NCBI GenBank assembly: GCA_039936115.1
Contig: JBDTIZ010000287.1
Span: 1 to 21,556 of the forward strand
Length of the DNA stretch: 21,556 nt
Source: DATIJJ01 sp039936115
Lineage (GTDB): Bacteria > Pseudomonadota > Gammaproteobacteria > DSM-16500
Reading direction: 5' to 3'
Under the pieces are notes generated by a model. That model worked only from the letters and a program-made list of their open reading frames with translations. It searched no databases and was not told the origin of the DNA. Made by a program: the position numbers and the translations under genes. Shown piece by piece: positions 1-7,413 of this stretch. The stretch's first letter is position 1; the number at the start of each line of letters is the position of its first letter.

Positions 1-3
1 AGA

Positions 4-22
4 CCCCGCAACAAGTGCGGGG
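4..22. repeat. short perfect hairpin at the edge of the tandem repeat
   Basis: CCCCGCA at 4-10 and TGCGGGG at 16-22 are perfect reverse complements around a 5-base loop. The right arm is also the start of the first tandem unit, so the array may have grown out from this palindrome. No T-run follows on either strand, so it is not a convincing intrinsic terminator for mnmE. Confidence 0.6.
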
Positions 23-173
23 TGACAGTGGGTTAAAGTGCGGGGTGACAGTGGGGTAAAGTGCAGGGTGACAGTGGGTAAAGTGCAGGGTGACAGTGGG
101 TAAAGCGCAGGGTGACAGTGGGTAAAGCGCAGGGTAATAGTACAGTGGTTTAAAATGCAAGGTGATAGGGAAA
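13..173. repeat. degenerate 22-23 bp tandem repeat, about seven units
   Basis: Units with the pattern GTGCrGGGTGACAGTGGGtAAA begin at 15, 38, 61, 83 and 105. The first two are 23 bp and the next three are 22 bp and almost identical. A longer unit of 28 bp begins at 127 and a decayed one at 155. There are no unique spacers between units. The array lies downstream of the mnmE stop, has no plausible ORF of its own, and fills the whole stretch between the window edge and mnmE. The grading from near-identical units to decayed ones at the mnmE side suggests ongoing slippage in the middle of the array. Confidence 0.85.
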
Positions 174-197
174 GATCTTCACTAGCTGGGAGCCATT

Positions 198-1550
198 TTA
201 TTTCCCAATACAAAAACTAGCAAAAATCCGCCCCAATAAATCATCAGAACTAAACTGTCCCGTAATTTCACTCAAATTATTTTGTGCTTGGCGCAAATCT
301 TCCGCCAGCAATTCTCCTGCGCGGTGATTGATCAGTTGATCTTGCCCATCCAACAAAAATGATTTTGCTCGCAACATTGCATCCAAATGTCGACGTCTTG
401 CTGAGAACGTTCCTTCCAACTGCAGATTAAATCCGACACTGATTTTGATTTGTTTTTTTAATAAATCGATACCGATTCCCGATTTTGCCGAAAGTGAAAT
501 AATAAATTGATTATCTTCCTGGCGAATAGAGGGATCTTCTTGCGTTAGATCAATTTTATTTCTAATCGTAAGAACAGTCGCGCGTGGCGGCATGGTTGAC
601 AACAGATCGGATAAAAAAACGTGATCATTTTGACTTGCATCCAACACTAACAAAACCAAATCAGCACGAGAAATTTCATCTTGTGCTCTACGAATACCTT
701 CTTGTTCTATTGGGTCATCACTTTCACGCAAACCAGCAGTACCAATAATATGCATAGGCATATCATCAACCAAAATAGTATCGCGCAACACATCACGTGT
801 CGTACCAGGAATAGCTGTCACTATTGCAAGATCTTTACCACTTAACTGATTTAACAAACTCGATTTGCCAACATTCGGTTGTCCTGCAATCACAGCAGTA
901 ATTCCATCACGCAACAAACTACCTTGCGTTGCTTCCGCTTGAATGAGTTCCAACTCGGCAATGATACCGGCTAAATCAGCAGCTACCTGTTTGTTATTCA
1001 GAAAATCAATTTCTTCTTCGACAAAATCAATCGCGGCTTCGACATACATTCGTAATCGGATTAACGTTTCAACCAGATGATGTATTTTTTTTGAAAACTC
1101 ACCTTGCAACGAACGCAGCGCATTCCGTGCCGCAGACTCAGAATTTGCATCAATTAAATCTGCGATCGCTTCCGCTTGAGCAAGATCAATTTTGTCATTC
1201 AAAAAAGCACGCAGTGAAAATTCACCCGGACGCGCAAGACGAACACCTAATTCAAGTACTCTTCGAATCAAACAATCAATAACAGCCGGTCCACCATGAC
1301 CGTGTAATTCTAGAATATCTTCACCCGTAAATGAGTTGGGTGCTGGGAAATAGAGCGCTATTCCTTCATCGATCGCATTACCTGCGTGATCGAAAAAAGG
1401 TGAAAATAAAGCGTAACGCGCCTTTGGTAGTTTTTTAAGAAGTGCGGTGGCAACATGAGAAACGAGCGGACCTGAAATACGGACAATCGCAACACCACCA
1501 CGCCCAGGTGGCGTGGCTGCTGCTACAATTGTTTCAATACTTTTTTTCAT
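198..1550 (-). CDS. mnmE: tRNA-5-carboxymethylaminomethyl-2-thiouridine modification GTPase MnmE
   Basis: MnmE works with MnmG to modify the wobble uridine of several tRNAs in the cytoplasm. The 450 residues match the usual length (about 454). The N-terminal folate-binding domain shows PPGRGGVAIVRISGP and GEDILELHGHGG. A central helical domain holds the inserted G domain, with P-loop GQPNVGKS (223-230), TTRD (250-253), NKID (331-334) and SAK (354-356). The protein ends in the conserved FCIGK with Cys447. Odd point: the G3 motif, normally DTAG, reads GTAG, with Gly270 (codon GGT, 741-743) in place of the catalytic-site Asp. The start ATG overlaps the yidC stop by four bases, so the two are translationally coupled and belong to the rpmH-rnpA-yidD-yidC-mnmE cluster. 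Identity is very secure; full GTPase activity is not. Confidence 0.97.
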   Translation of the reverse strand: MKKSIETIVAAATPPGRGGVAIVRISGPLVSHVATALLKKLPKARYALFSPFFDHAGNAIDEGIALYFPAPNSFTGEDILELHGHGGPAVIDCLIRRVLELGVRLARPGEFSLRAFLNDKIDLAQAEAIADLIDANSESAARNALRSLQGEFSKKIHHLVETLIRLRMYVEAAIDFVEEEIDFLNNKQVAADLAGIIAELELIQAEATQGSLLRDGITAVIAGQPNVGKSSLLNQLSGKDLAIVTAIPGTTRDVLRDTILVDDMPMHIIGTAGLRESDDPIEQEGIRRAQDEISRADLVLLVLDASQNDHVFLSDLLSTMPPRATVLTIRNKIDLTQEDPSIRQEDNQFIISLSAKSGIGIDLLKKQIKISVGFNLQLEGTFSARRRHLDAMLRAKSFLLDGQDQLINHRAGELLAEDLRQAQNNLSEITGQFSSDDLLGRIFASFCIGK

Positions 1551-3238
1551 CGAATTTTCTTAACTTTCTCCGCTTTTTCCATGCTATGCATGATGTACCA
1601 CTGTTGTAGAAATGACAGTGTATTATTCACAAACCAATACAACATCAAACCAGCCGGAAATTTAGCAAACAAGACTGTAAATATAAACGGCATCAACATC
1701 ATCACTTTTGCTTGCATAGGATCTGGCGGTGGCGGATTCATACGTTGTTGTAGCAACATCGATAAACCCATTAATACGGGCAAAATATAATACGGATCAT
1801 ACGTTGAAAGATCATGTATCCACAAAATAAATGGCGCTTGTCGAAGTTGTACACTTTCAATCAAGACCCAATACAGTGCGATAAATACTGGGATTTGCAC
1901 AATAATCGGCAAGCAGCCGCTCATTGGATTTACTTTTTCTTTTTTGTAAAGTTCAAGCGTCGCTTGAGTTAATTTTTGTTTGTCATCACCAAATCGTTCT
2001 TTGAGTGCAGCCATTCGCGGCTGTAATTTTTTCAAGCCGCTCATTGAGCGATAGCTTTTAGCGGATAAGTGATAAAACGCGAGTTTAATAAACAGGGTCA
2101 CAATGACAATCGACCAACCCCAATTACCCACCACGTTATAAATTTTTTGCATCATCCAAAATATGGCAACAGAAATAATCCATAACCAACCATAATCAAT
2201 GGTTAACTGCAAACCAGGCGCCACTTTTTCTAATTTTTCAGCCGTTGCGGGGCCCGCATAAAACTTAGCTTGAGTAGAAATTGTTTGACCAGGAGTGGCA
2301 ACCAGTTTCGGTCCGATTAAACCGACAGCATACAAACCATCAGGCATCACTTTCGTGAAGTATTGTGAAACAGAACTTGGATCTGGAACCCAAGCACTGA
2401 CGAAATAATGCTGGATCATGGCAGCCCAACCGCCTTTCACGGTTTGATTTAAATTGGTGCTGTCCATTTGTTTAAAGCTGATTTTTTCATAAGCTTTTTC
2501 TGGGCTTGAAATCGCTGCGCCAAAATACGTCGCAAAATTCACAAAACCATGTTTAGTCACTGGCGGTGAATTCTTTCGCATCATTTGCAAATACAGATTA
2601 CCGTCCCACGCTTGATTAGACTTGTTGTCAATTTGATACGTGACACCAATTTCATAATCGTCAGAATGGAAAGTAAAAATCTTGGTGAACAGAATGCCTT
2701 CCGGACTCTTCCAATGGAGTTTGACCTGTAATTCTTTTTCGCCATTCGCCAGTGTGTATTCGGTTTGATCTGAAGTATAAACAGCCTGACCTTTCGATGT
2801 ATCAGGACCTGACGGACTTAACAAACCGCTTTGTGCAATATAACGGGTTTCCGGTTGATCATTTAACAAAGTGACTGGTGTTTGAGAATGAAGTTCTTCT
2901 GGAAACTTAAGCAAATTCACTTTGATGATATTGCCACCCACTGGATTAATATCCACATGAATCGTATCGGTTGCTACACGAATAATGTTTTGATTGGCAG
3001 ATGCTTGAACAGGTGCATTTTCAGCTGCTGGCACACCTGGCGCCGTATTTGATGTTGGTTGGGTAGCAGCTAGCTGTGGCACGTAATTATTGGCTGCTGT
3101 GGCTTCTACAGCGGTTGTAGTCGGTGTCGTGGCAGGCGTTGGGTGTTCTTTAAACCAAGCTTGTGATAACACCATCACAATGACAGCTATAGTTGCATAA
3201 AGCGCTATTCGTAAATAATCAATCATATTGGTTGGCAT
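1547..3238 (-). CDS. yidC: membrane protein insertase YidC
   Basis: YidC inserts and folds inner-membrane proteins, alone or with SecYEG. The 563 residues have the proteobacterial layout. There is an N-terminal membrane anchor (about 8-26), a low-complexity Ala/Thr/Pro linker, a large periplasmic beta domain (about 80-345) and a C-terminal core of five membrane segments. The core contains GDDKQ, EKVNPMSGCLPI, LRQAPF, WIHDLS and DPYYILPVLMG, all family signatures. The cytoplasmic tail is basic (KAEKVKKIR). Aligned by eye to E. coli YidC, the groove Arg of the KMRMLQP segment is Lys403 here. The start overlaps the end of yidD by 16 bases and the stop overlaps mnmE by four. A second in-frame ATG lies four codons downstream (3226) and could be the true start. 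Confidence 0.97.
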   Translation of the reverse strand: MPTNMIDYLRIALYATIAVIVMVLSQAWFKEHPTPATTPTTTAVEATAANNYVPQLAATQPTSNTAPGVPAAENAPVQASANQNIIRVATDTIHVDINPVGGNIIKVNLLKFPEELHSQTPVTLLNDQPETRYIAQSGLLSPSGPDTSKGQAVYTSDQTEYTLANGEKELQVKLHWKSPEGILFTKIFTFHSDDYEIGVTYQIDNKSNQAWDGNLYLQMMRKNSPPVTKHGFVNFATYFGAAISSPEKAYEKISFKQMDSTNLNQTVKGGWAAMIQHYFVSAWVPDPSSVSQYFTKVMPDGLYAVGLIGPKLVATPGQTISTQAKFYAGPATAEKLEKVAPGLQLTIDYGWLWIISVAIFWMMQKIYNVVGNWGWSIVIVTLFIKLAFYHLSAKSYRSMSGLKKLQPRMAALKERFGDDKQKLTQATLELYKKEKVNPMSGCLPIIVQIPVFIALYWVLIESVQLRQAPFILWIHDLSTYDPYYILPVLMGLSMLLQQRMNPPPPDPMQAKVMMLMPFIFTVLFAKFPAGLMLYWFVNNTLSFLQQWYIMHSMEKAEKVKKIR

Positions 3239-3480
3239 GTTGTTTTTGATTCCGGAACTGGATCATGGCCGCCTTCCGCCCAGGGATGGCAACGTAGAAC
3301 ACGTTTTAAAGTTAAGTAACTACCGTAAAGACAACCCCTTCGTTGAATTGCTTCAATAGCATAAGAGGAACATGAGGGTGAAAAACGACAACAGTTACCT
3401 AGCATTGGGCTAATGAAGTAACGGTAAGCTCGTATCAAGATGATGAGCGGTTTTGATATTGAGTCAGTAATCTTTCCCAC
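3223..3480 (-). CDS. yidD: membrane protein insertion efficiency factor YidD
   Basis: YidD is a small amphipathic, membrane-associated protein that aids YidC-dependent insertion. The diagnostic stretch is ILIRAYRYFISPMLG followed by CCRFSPSCSSYAIEAI and RVLRCHPWAEGGHDPVP. The start is uncertain. The open frame reaches an ATG at 3528, which would give 101 residues and bury 94 bases in rnpA. The GTG at 3480 gives 85 residues, the same length as E. coli YidD, and an overlap of 46 bases with rnpA. I prefer GTG for length. No strong ribosome binding site supports either, and overlap with rnpA is usual for this gene. It lies between rnpA and yidC in the standard order and overlaps yidC by 16 bases. 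Confidence 0.9.
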   Translation of the reverse strand: MGKITDSISKPLIILIRAYRYFISPMLGNCCRFSPSCSSYAIEAIQRRGCLYGSYLTLKRVLRCHPWAEGGHDPVPESKTTCQPI

Positions 3481-3794
3481 AAATCGTCTATGCCTTTTCG
3501 GATTTTGTCTTTGCTTAAGGTATCGCATTGCTGACGAGCTATCACGACGATATCCAATCCAATCAGTTTTTCTTGATTAAGTCGAAAACTGTCTCTGACT
3601 ACTCGTCTAATGCGGTTTCGATCAACAGCACTATTTACAAAACGCTTTCCCACAATAACACCGATTCTTGCGTGTTTTTTCTGGTTAGGTCTGCAAAGAA
3701 TCAGCAAGTATTTTTGACTAACCTTAAACGCATCGTCAAAAACTTGCTTGAATTCAGCTTTAGTTACGAGTCTATGACTACGAGGAAAACTCAA
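3435..3794 (-). CDS. rnpA: ribonuclease P protein component
   Basis: RnpA is the basic protein subunit of RNase P, which binds the catalytic RNA and helps trim the 5' leader of pre-tRNAs. At 119 residues it has the family size. The N-terminus SFPRSHRLVTKAEFKQVF is typical, IGVIVGKRFVNSAVDRNR is the conserved core, and RNRIRRVVRDSFR is the RNR signature helix that contacts RNA. It begins 20 bases after the rpmH stop, as expected for the rpmH-rnpA operon, and its 3' end overlaps yidD in another frame. Confidence 0.96.
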   Translation of the reverse strand: MSFPRSHRLVTKAEFKQVFDDAFKVSQKYLLILCRPNQKKHARIGVIVGKRFVNSAVDRNRIRRVVRDSFRLNQEKLIGLDIVVIARQQCDTLSKDKIRKGIDDLWERLLTQYQNRSSS

Positions 3795-3814
3795 GTTTAT
3801 TCAAACAATTTCTG

Positions 3815-3949
3815 TTATGGAATCAGTCGCTTACGGCCTTTCGCACGGCGACGGCTTAATATTTTACGTCCATCCATGGTGGACATGCGTTTACGAAAAC
3901 CGTGTGTTCTTTTGCGCTTAATAACGCTTGGTTGGAATGTTCTTTTCAT
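3815..3949 (-). CDS. rpmH: 50S ribosomal protein L34
   Basis: This 44-codon gene reads MKRTFQPSVIKRKRTHGFRK at the N-terminus, then RMSTMDGRKILSRRRAKGRK and ends RLIP. That is a full-length, highly basic L34 with the family's exact length. It is the first gene of the rpmH-rnpA-yidD-yidC-mnmE cluster and has a good promoter just upstream at 3993-4021. L34 sits in the large ribosomal subunit near the 23S rRNA 5' region. The start follows from family conservation (MKRTFQPS). Confidence 0.97.
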   Translation of the reverse strand: MKRTFQPSVIKRKRTHGFRKRMSTMDGRKILSRRRAKGRKRLIP

Positions 3950-3992
3950 AGCTGCTCGTATCCATCATATTCAATTCAAAATCAGGGGGCTA

Positions 3993-4021
3993 ATGATAGG
4001 GATCATTTTGTTCGTTGTCAA
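3993..4021 (-). promoter_or_regulatory. sigma70-type promoter for rpmH
   Basis: Read on the minus strand, TTGACA (4021-4016) is followed after exactly 17 bases by TATCAT (3998-3993). This is a perfect -35 and a 5/6 -10 at ideal spacing. It lies about 45 bases upstream of the rpmH ATG and faces it. It probably drives the whole ribosomal protein/RNase P/insertase cluster. Confidence 0.75.
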
Positions 4022-4120
4022 ATTAAACGCGAGAATATTTGTTTGTCTCTATCTGGGTTCTAGTTTTGCGTTAAACGACAAAATAGTTTTATGCCATAAC
4101 GCACCCTTTTTCACGACGGT

Positions 4121-4368
4121 GATTTATTTAATATAATTCTCTTATATATTTTTTTTCTTTTTTATTTTTCTTATTAATAGGGAAGGCATTTTCTGTGGAA
4201 AACCCATTTTTTTTAAATAAATTCATAGTGTTACAGATGTATTAGTCTGTGGATAAAGCCAGTACTCGCTGTGGTTTGGCTGGTGACGAAGATGTATAAA
4301 TTCGGGTGTCATTGTTTTCTCCAGGTTTTCCACAGACAATACGGAGCTTTGTTACAGGGTTATATACA
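4121..4368. other. candidate chromosomal replication origin (oriC)
   Basis: This space between divergent rpmH and folC has no gene. Bases 4121-4180 contain only 6 G+C out of 60 by hand count, like a DNA unwinding element. To its right are 9-mers resembling the DnaA box TTATCCACA: a perfect one at 4248-4256 (read as TGTGGATAA), single-mismatch versions at 4194-4202 (TGTGGAAAA) and 4326-4334 (TTTTCCACA), and a weaker one at 4360-4368 (TTATATACA). The rpmH side is the classical neighbour of oriC, and the flanking genes point away from it, as expected for leading-strand transcription. dnaA, normally on the other side, is absent. The AT-rich stretch also overlaps upstream promoter DNA, so function is inferred. 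Confidence 0.6.
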
Positions 4369-4388
4369 GCTTGTCGAGGAAGATATTT

Positions 4389-5639
4389 ATGCAATCTGAT
4401 GCACTCACTGAGTGGCTTGAACGGATCAAAAATCAACATAGGATGACAATAGATCTGGGATTAGATCGAGTAAAAAAAGTGGCAAGCGAATTAAATTTGT
4501 TAAATCCTGATTATCGGGTTTTAACCGTTGCTGGAACAAATGGTAAAGGATCGACTGTTGCAGGTCTTGAGGCGATCTATCTGGCAGCAGGCTACAGGGT
4601 TGGCGCGTTTACTTCGCCTTATCTTTACCGGTTTAATGAATTGGTCAGGGTTCAAGGCAGTGAGGTGGGTGACGAAGACTTTATTCAAGCGTTCCAGCAA
4701 ATCGAGCGAGCGCGTGGTCAGTTGACGTTGACGCAGTTTGAATTTAATACCTTGGCAGCATTTATTATTTTTCAACAAGCCAAGATTGAGATAGCTATTT
4801 TAGAAGTTGGATTGGGTGGAAGATTAGACGCCGTGAATATCTTGGATACGGATCTTGCTGTCGTCACTAGCATCGCGATTGATCATGCGGAATGGCTAGG
4901 TAACACACGAGAAGAAATTGCTCGTGAGAAAGCGGGTATTTTTAGGACTGATAAACCTGCGGTGTCAGGGGATCTGGATACACCCAACACGTTAAGACAA
5001 TACGCGAATGACATTCATGCGCCGTTATTTTGTCAGGGCGAACAATTTGGTTTTGAAGCAATGGCGTCGAGTTGGAATTGGTGGAATGAGACAAAACGCT
5101 TTGAAAATTTACCTTTAACACCGTTGGCATTGCAAAATATGTCTAGCGTGTTGATGGCGGTTGATTTGATGCAGGAAAGATTACCGGTTAAACGCGAAGC
5201 GATTGAAAACGCATTGTTGAAAGTCAATTTGCCGGGACGCATTCAAGTGTGTTCTGGTGCCGTCACAACTATTTTTGATGTTTCTCATAATCCTGCGGCA
5301 GCTGAATTTTTAGCGCGTTATTTACAAAAAAATGCCATCACAGGAAAGACGCGTGCTGCATTTTCCATGTTGGCAGATAAAGATATTTTAAGCACGATTG
5401 ATGTCATGAAAGACTGTGTAGATGAATGGTATATTGCGGCGCTTCCTGTGGAACGGGGCGCATCGCTTGATGTGTTGGAATATTGTTTTCGTACCGTGAA
5501 GATTGATGCGGTTTGTTCGTATGGTTCGATTGAAGAGGCGTATCGGGCTGCGGTGGCTGATTCTATTAATGAAGATAGGGTAGTGGTTTTTGGGTCGTTT
5601 TATACGGTGGGTGGTATTGCGCACGGCGATCTTTTGTAA
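4389..5639 (+). CDS. folC: bifunctional folylpolyglutamate synthase / dihydrofolate synthase
   Basis: FolC couples glutamate to dihydropteroate and then extends the polyglutamate tail of folates, using ATP. With the chosen start the protein has 416 residues. P-loop GTNGKGS is at 49-55, the conserved TSPYL at 75-79, ILEVGLGGRLDA ends near 148, His166 lies in the DHAEWLG segment, and the C-terminal domain has DVSHNPAA (297-304). The open frame extends to a TTG at 4371, but the ATG at 4389 is better: GAGGA (4376-4380) precedes it by eight bases and MQSDALTEWLE matches the family N-terminus. It is alone on the plus strand, divergent from rpmH across the candidate origin and convergent with folKP, so both ends of the folate pathway meet here. 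Confidence 0.95.
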   Translation: MQSDALTEWLERIKNQHRMTIDLGLDRVKKVASELNLLNPDYRVLTVAGTNGKGSTVAGLEAIYLAAGYRVGAFTSPYLYRFNELVRVQGSEVGDEDFIQAFQQIERARGQLTLTQFEFNTLAAFIIFQQAKIEIAILEVGLGGRLDAVNILDTDLAVVTSIAIDHAEWLGNTREEIAREKAGIFRTDKPAVSGDLDTPNTLRQYANDIHAPLFCQGEQFGFEAMASSWNWWNETKRFENLPLTPLALQNMSSVLMAVDLMQERLPVKREAIENALLKVNLPGRIQVCSGAVTTIFDVSHNPAAAEFLARYLQKNAITGKTRAAFSMLADKDILSTIDVMKDCVDEWYIAALPVERGASLDVLEYCFRTVKIDAVCSYGSIEEAYRAAVADSINEDRVVVFGSFYTVGGIAHGDLL

Positions 5640-5646
5640 AAGCGAA

Positions 5647-5685
5647 CCATTTGCCGTCATTGCGGGAATGACACGCAGCAAATGG
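5647..5685. terminator. nested hairpin between convergent folC and folKP
   Basis: CCATTTGC (5647-5654) pairs perfectly with GCAAATGG (5678-5685). Inside, GTCATT (5656-5661) pairs with AATGAC (5667-5672) around GCGGG. The structure fills the gap between the ends of two convergent genes. It probably stops or protects transcripts from both sides, although neither strand has a clear T-run. Confidence 0.55.
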
Positions 5686-5699
5686 GGTACTGTCCGTGC

Positions 5700-7025
5700 T
5701 CAAGAAATTGCCCTCGCCACCTTAAACGCCCGAGCATGCATTTCCACATCATGCACACGCAAATAATTTATGTTCTGTTCCGCTAAAAACAACGACAACA
5801 CTGTCGATTCAACATCACGTTCCGCAAATGTTTTATCCGTAAACTGACCGATAAAAATTTTCCGCGAATGACCTACTAAAAGCCTGACACCCAATTGCTG
5901 AAATTGCGCAATATGTTTTAACAAAACCAAACATTGCTCGGCAGTTTTACCAAAACCAATGCCCACATCAAAAATAATTCGCTCGCGTGCAATACCATGC
6001 TGAATAATTTCCATAATGCGTTTTTCAGCCCATTGTAAAACTAAATCAACAGGATTTTGTGTCAAAGGCAAGATAACTGCTTTATCAACTGGAATGCCTA
6101 AATGGTGCATGATGACAACATCGTGAGAATTTTCTGCGAGCACATCACGCATTTCTAACTGTTGCAAACCACTGACATCATTAATCCAATCAACGCCCAA
6201 AGCCAACGCTCGTTTAGCAACGTCAGGATTTCGTGTATCGACACTGATTTTCGGTGGAATAAGTAAATTGGATTGATCAGCAAGAATTGCTGTCAGCACG
6301 GGCGCTAATCGATCCCATTCCGTTTCCGCTGAAATGCGGGTCGCTTTTGGATTAGTGGCTTCAGCGCCAATATCAATGACATCCGCACCCGCTAACACCA
6401 GACGACGTGTTAGCAAAATAGCGGAATCCGGATCACTGAATTTGCCGCCATCCGAAAAAGAATCTGGCGTGACATTAACGATACCGACTAATTGCGGCGT
6501 ATCAATACGCTGCGCAATTTGTCGAGTATGAAAGAGTGCTAGCCCATCAAAACGTGACCCAAATGACGCTGCGATCTCAACTGCTGTTTTTTTCAACACA
6601 GGATGCACCCAAAAAGGCGCGACATCCGCTAAAGGAAATAAAGCGAATGGTCGTTCTAATAACGGTTTATGTGGAATGGTCAAGCTGTCATCCTGCAAAA
6701 CCAACGCATCCCAAGCTAAAATATCAATATCAATAATGCGCGGGCCCCAAACATGCTCTGGCAAACGTCCGACTTTTTTTTCGATGTGTTTTAATTGTTG
6801 CAATAATTCAATCGGCGATAATGTCGTATCACAACGCACGGCTAAATTCAGATAGGGCAGGTCCGCCCATTTTTCTGGCGCATTGTCTGGTAAAAGAGGA
6901 TCAGAAATATAAAGAGGCGAAACTTGTTCAACACTTAGCTTTGGAATAGCTTTAATGAATTGCAGAGCGTTGCGTAAATAGTTTAAACGGTCACCTAAAT
7001 TTGAACCTAGACCTAAAATCACCAC
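5700..7025 (-). CDS. folKP: HPPK-DHPS fusion: hydroxymethyldihydropterin pyrophosphokinase / dihydropteroate synthase
   Basis: This single 441-residue chain carries two consecutive folate enzymes. Residues 1-155 are HPPK: GSNLGDR (7-13), PYLNLAVRCDT, and HVWGPRIIDIDIL with metal ligands Asp99 and Asp101. Residues about 176-441 are DHPS: LVGIVNVTPDSFSDGG (Asn184), SVDT (261-264), IND (281-283), GIGFGK (355-360), GHSRKIFIG (385-393) and a C-terminal RVHDV. The order FolK then FolP matches the fusion known from Francisella. The DHPS loops depart from E. coli FolP: DIGAEATNP (218-226) where DVGGESTRP is usual, and DVGIGFGK where DPGFGFGK is usual. The start is GTG, two bases after the folB stop, with a GAGG ahead of it. 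Together with folB it makes three consecutive steps of folate synthesis. Confidence 0.95.
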   Translation of the reverse strand: MVILGLGSNLGDRLNYLRNALQFIKAIPKLSVEQVSPLYISDPLLPDNAPEKWADLPYLNLAVRCDTTLSPIELLQQLKHIEKKVGRLPEHVWGPRIIDIDILAWDALVLQDDSLTIPHKPLLERPFALFPLADVAPFWVHPVLKKTAVEIAASFGSRFDGLALFHTRQIAQRIDTPQLVGIVNVTPDSFSDGGKFSDPDSAILLTRRLVLAGADVIDIGAEATNPKATRISAETEWDRLAPVLTAILADQSNLLIPPKISVDTRNPDVAKRALALGVDWINDVSGLQQLEMRDVLAENSHDVVIMHHLGIPVDKAVILPLTQNPVDLVLQWAEKRIMEIIQHGIARERIIFDVGIGFGKTAEQCLVLLKHIAQFQQLGVRLLVGHSRKIFIGQFTDKTFAERDVESTVLSLFLAEQNINYLRVHDVEMHARAFKVARAIS

Positions 7026-7027
7026 AC

Positions 7028-7393
7028 TTATTCATCCTCATAAAAAAATGTCACACCACCTGTCAAATTTAAAATCGCTGGTTTTTTTGTAATGGAAATT
7101 TGAATACGTGTCTCTGCGCTTATCGCCTGTTTTGCGATGCGATGAATTTCAAAACCCAAATGTTCTAACAAACGAAAATTGCGCGCCGCGATTTCTGTTT
7201 TAATCGTTTTAATTAACATATCATAACAGTGCGTATCAGTTAATTGATCCGATACACAGGCAGCAGGTGGTTTTGTAAAATGAATGATGACATCGGCGGT
7301 GACAATTTGAGGTTTGATTCGCTCACCTTGCGGCCATCCTAAATTAACACTAAGTTCCAATTGATTTAATCGGATGATGCTTTTACAAGCCAT
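7028..7393 (-). CDS. folB: dihydroneopterin aldolase
   Basis: FolB cleaves dihydroneopterin to 6-hydroxymethyl-dihydropterin and glycolaldehyde, the substrate step before HPPK. The 121 residues have the fold's usual size. The conserved acidic residue after the first strand is probably Glu24 (GWPQGER). LLEHLGFEIHRIA (75-87) is the family helix with Glu77. The catalytic Lys is probably Lys104 in ITKKPA. It lies immediately upstream of folKP with a two-base gap, so the two are surely co-transcribed. The sequence is fairly diverged from E. coli FolB, but the motifs and neighbours agree. Confidence 0.92.
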   Translation of the reverse strand: MACKSIIRLNQLELSVNLGWPQGERIKPQIVTADVIIHFTKPPAACVSDQLTDTHCYDMLIKTIKTEIAARNFRLLEHLGFEIHRIAKQAISAETRIQISITKKPAILNLTGGVTFFYEDE

Positions 7394-7413
7394 TCTAAAC
7401 GCCCTTTGAAAAT

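Noticed and set aside
13..173. Possible CRISPR array
   Set aside because: Units are directly adjacent without unique spacers, so it is a plain tandem repeat.
3528..4136. 202-codon open frame on the plus strand across rnpA and rpmH
   Set aside because: It is antisense to the well-supported rnpA and rpmH genes and has no recognisable domain or convincing start signal.
4371..4388. TTG start for folC at 4371
   Set aside because: The ATG at 4389 has a well-placed GAGGA and matches the family N-terminus.
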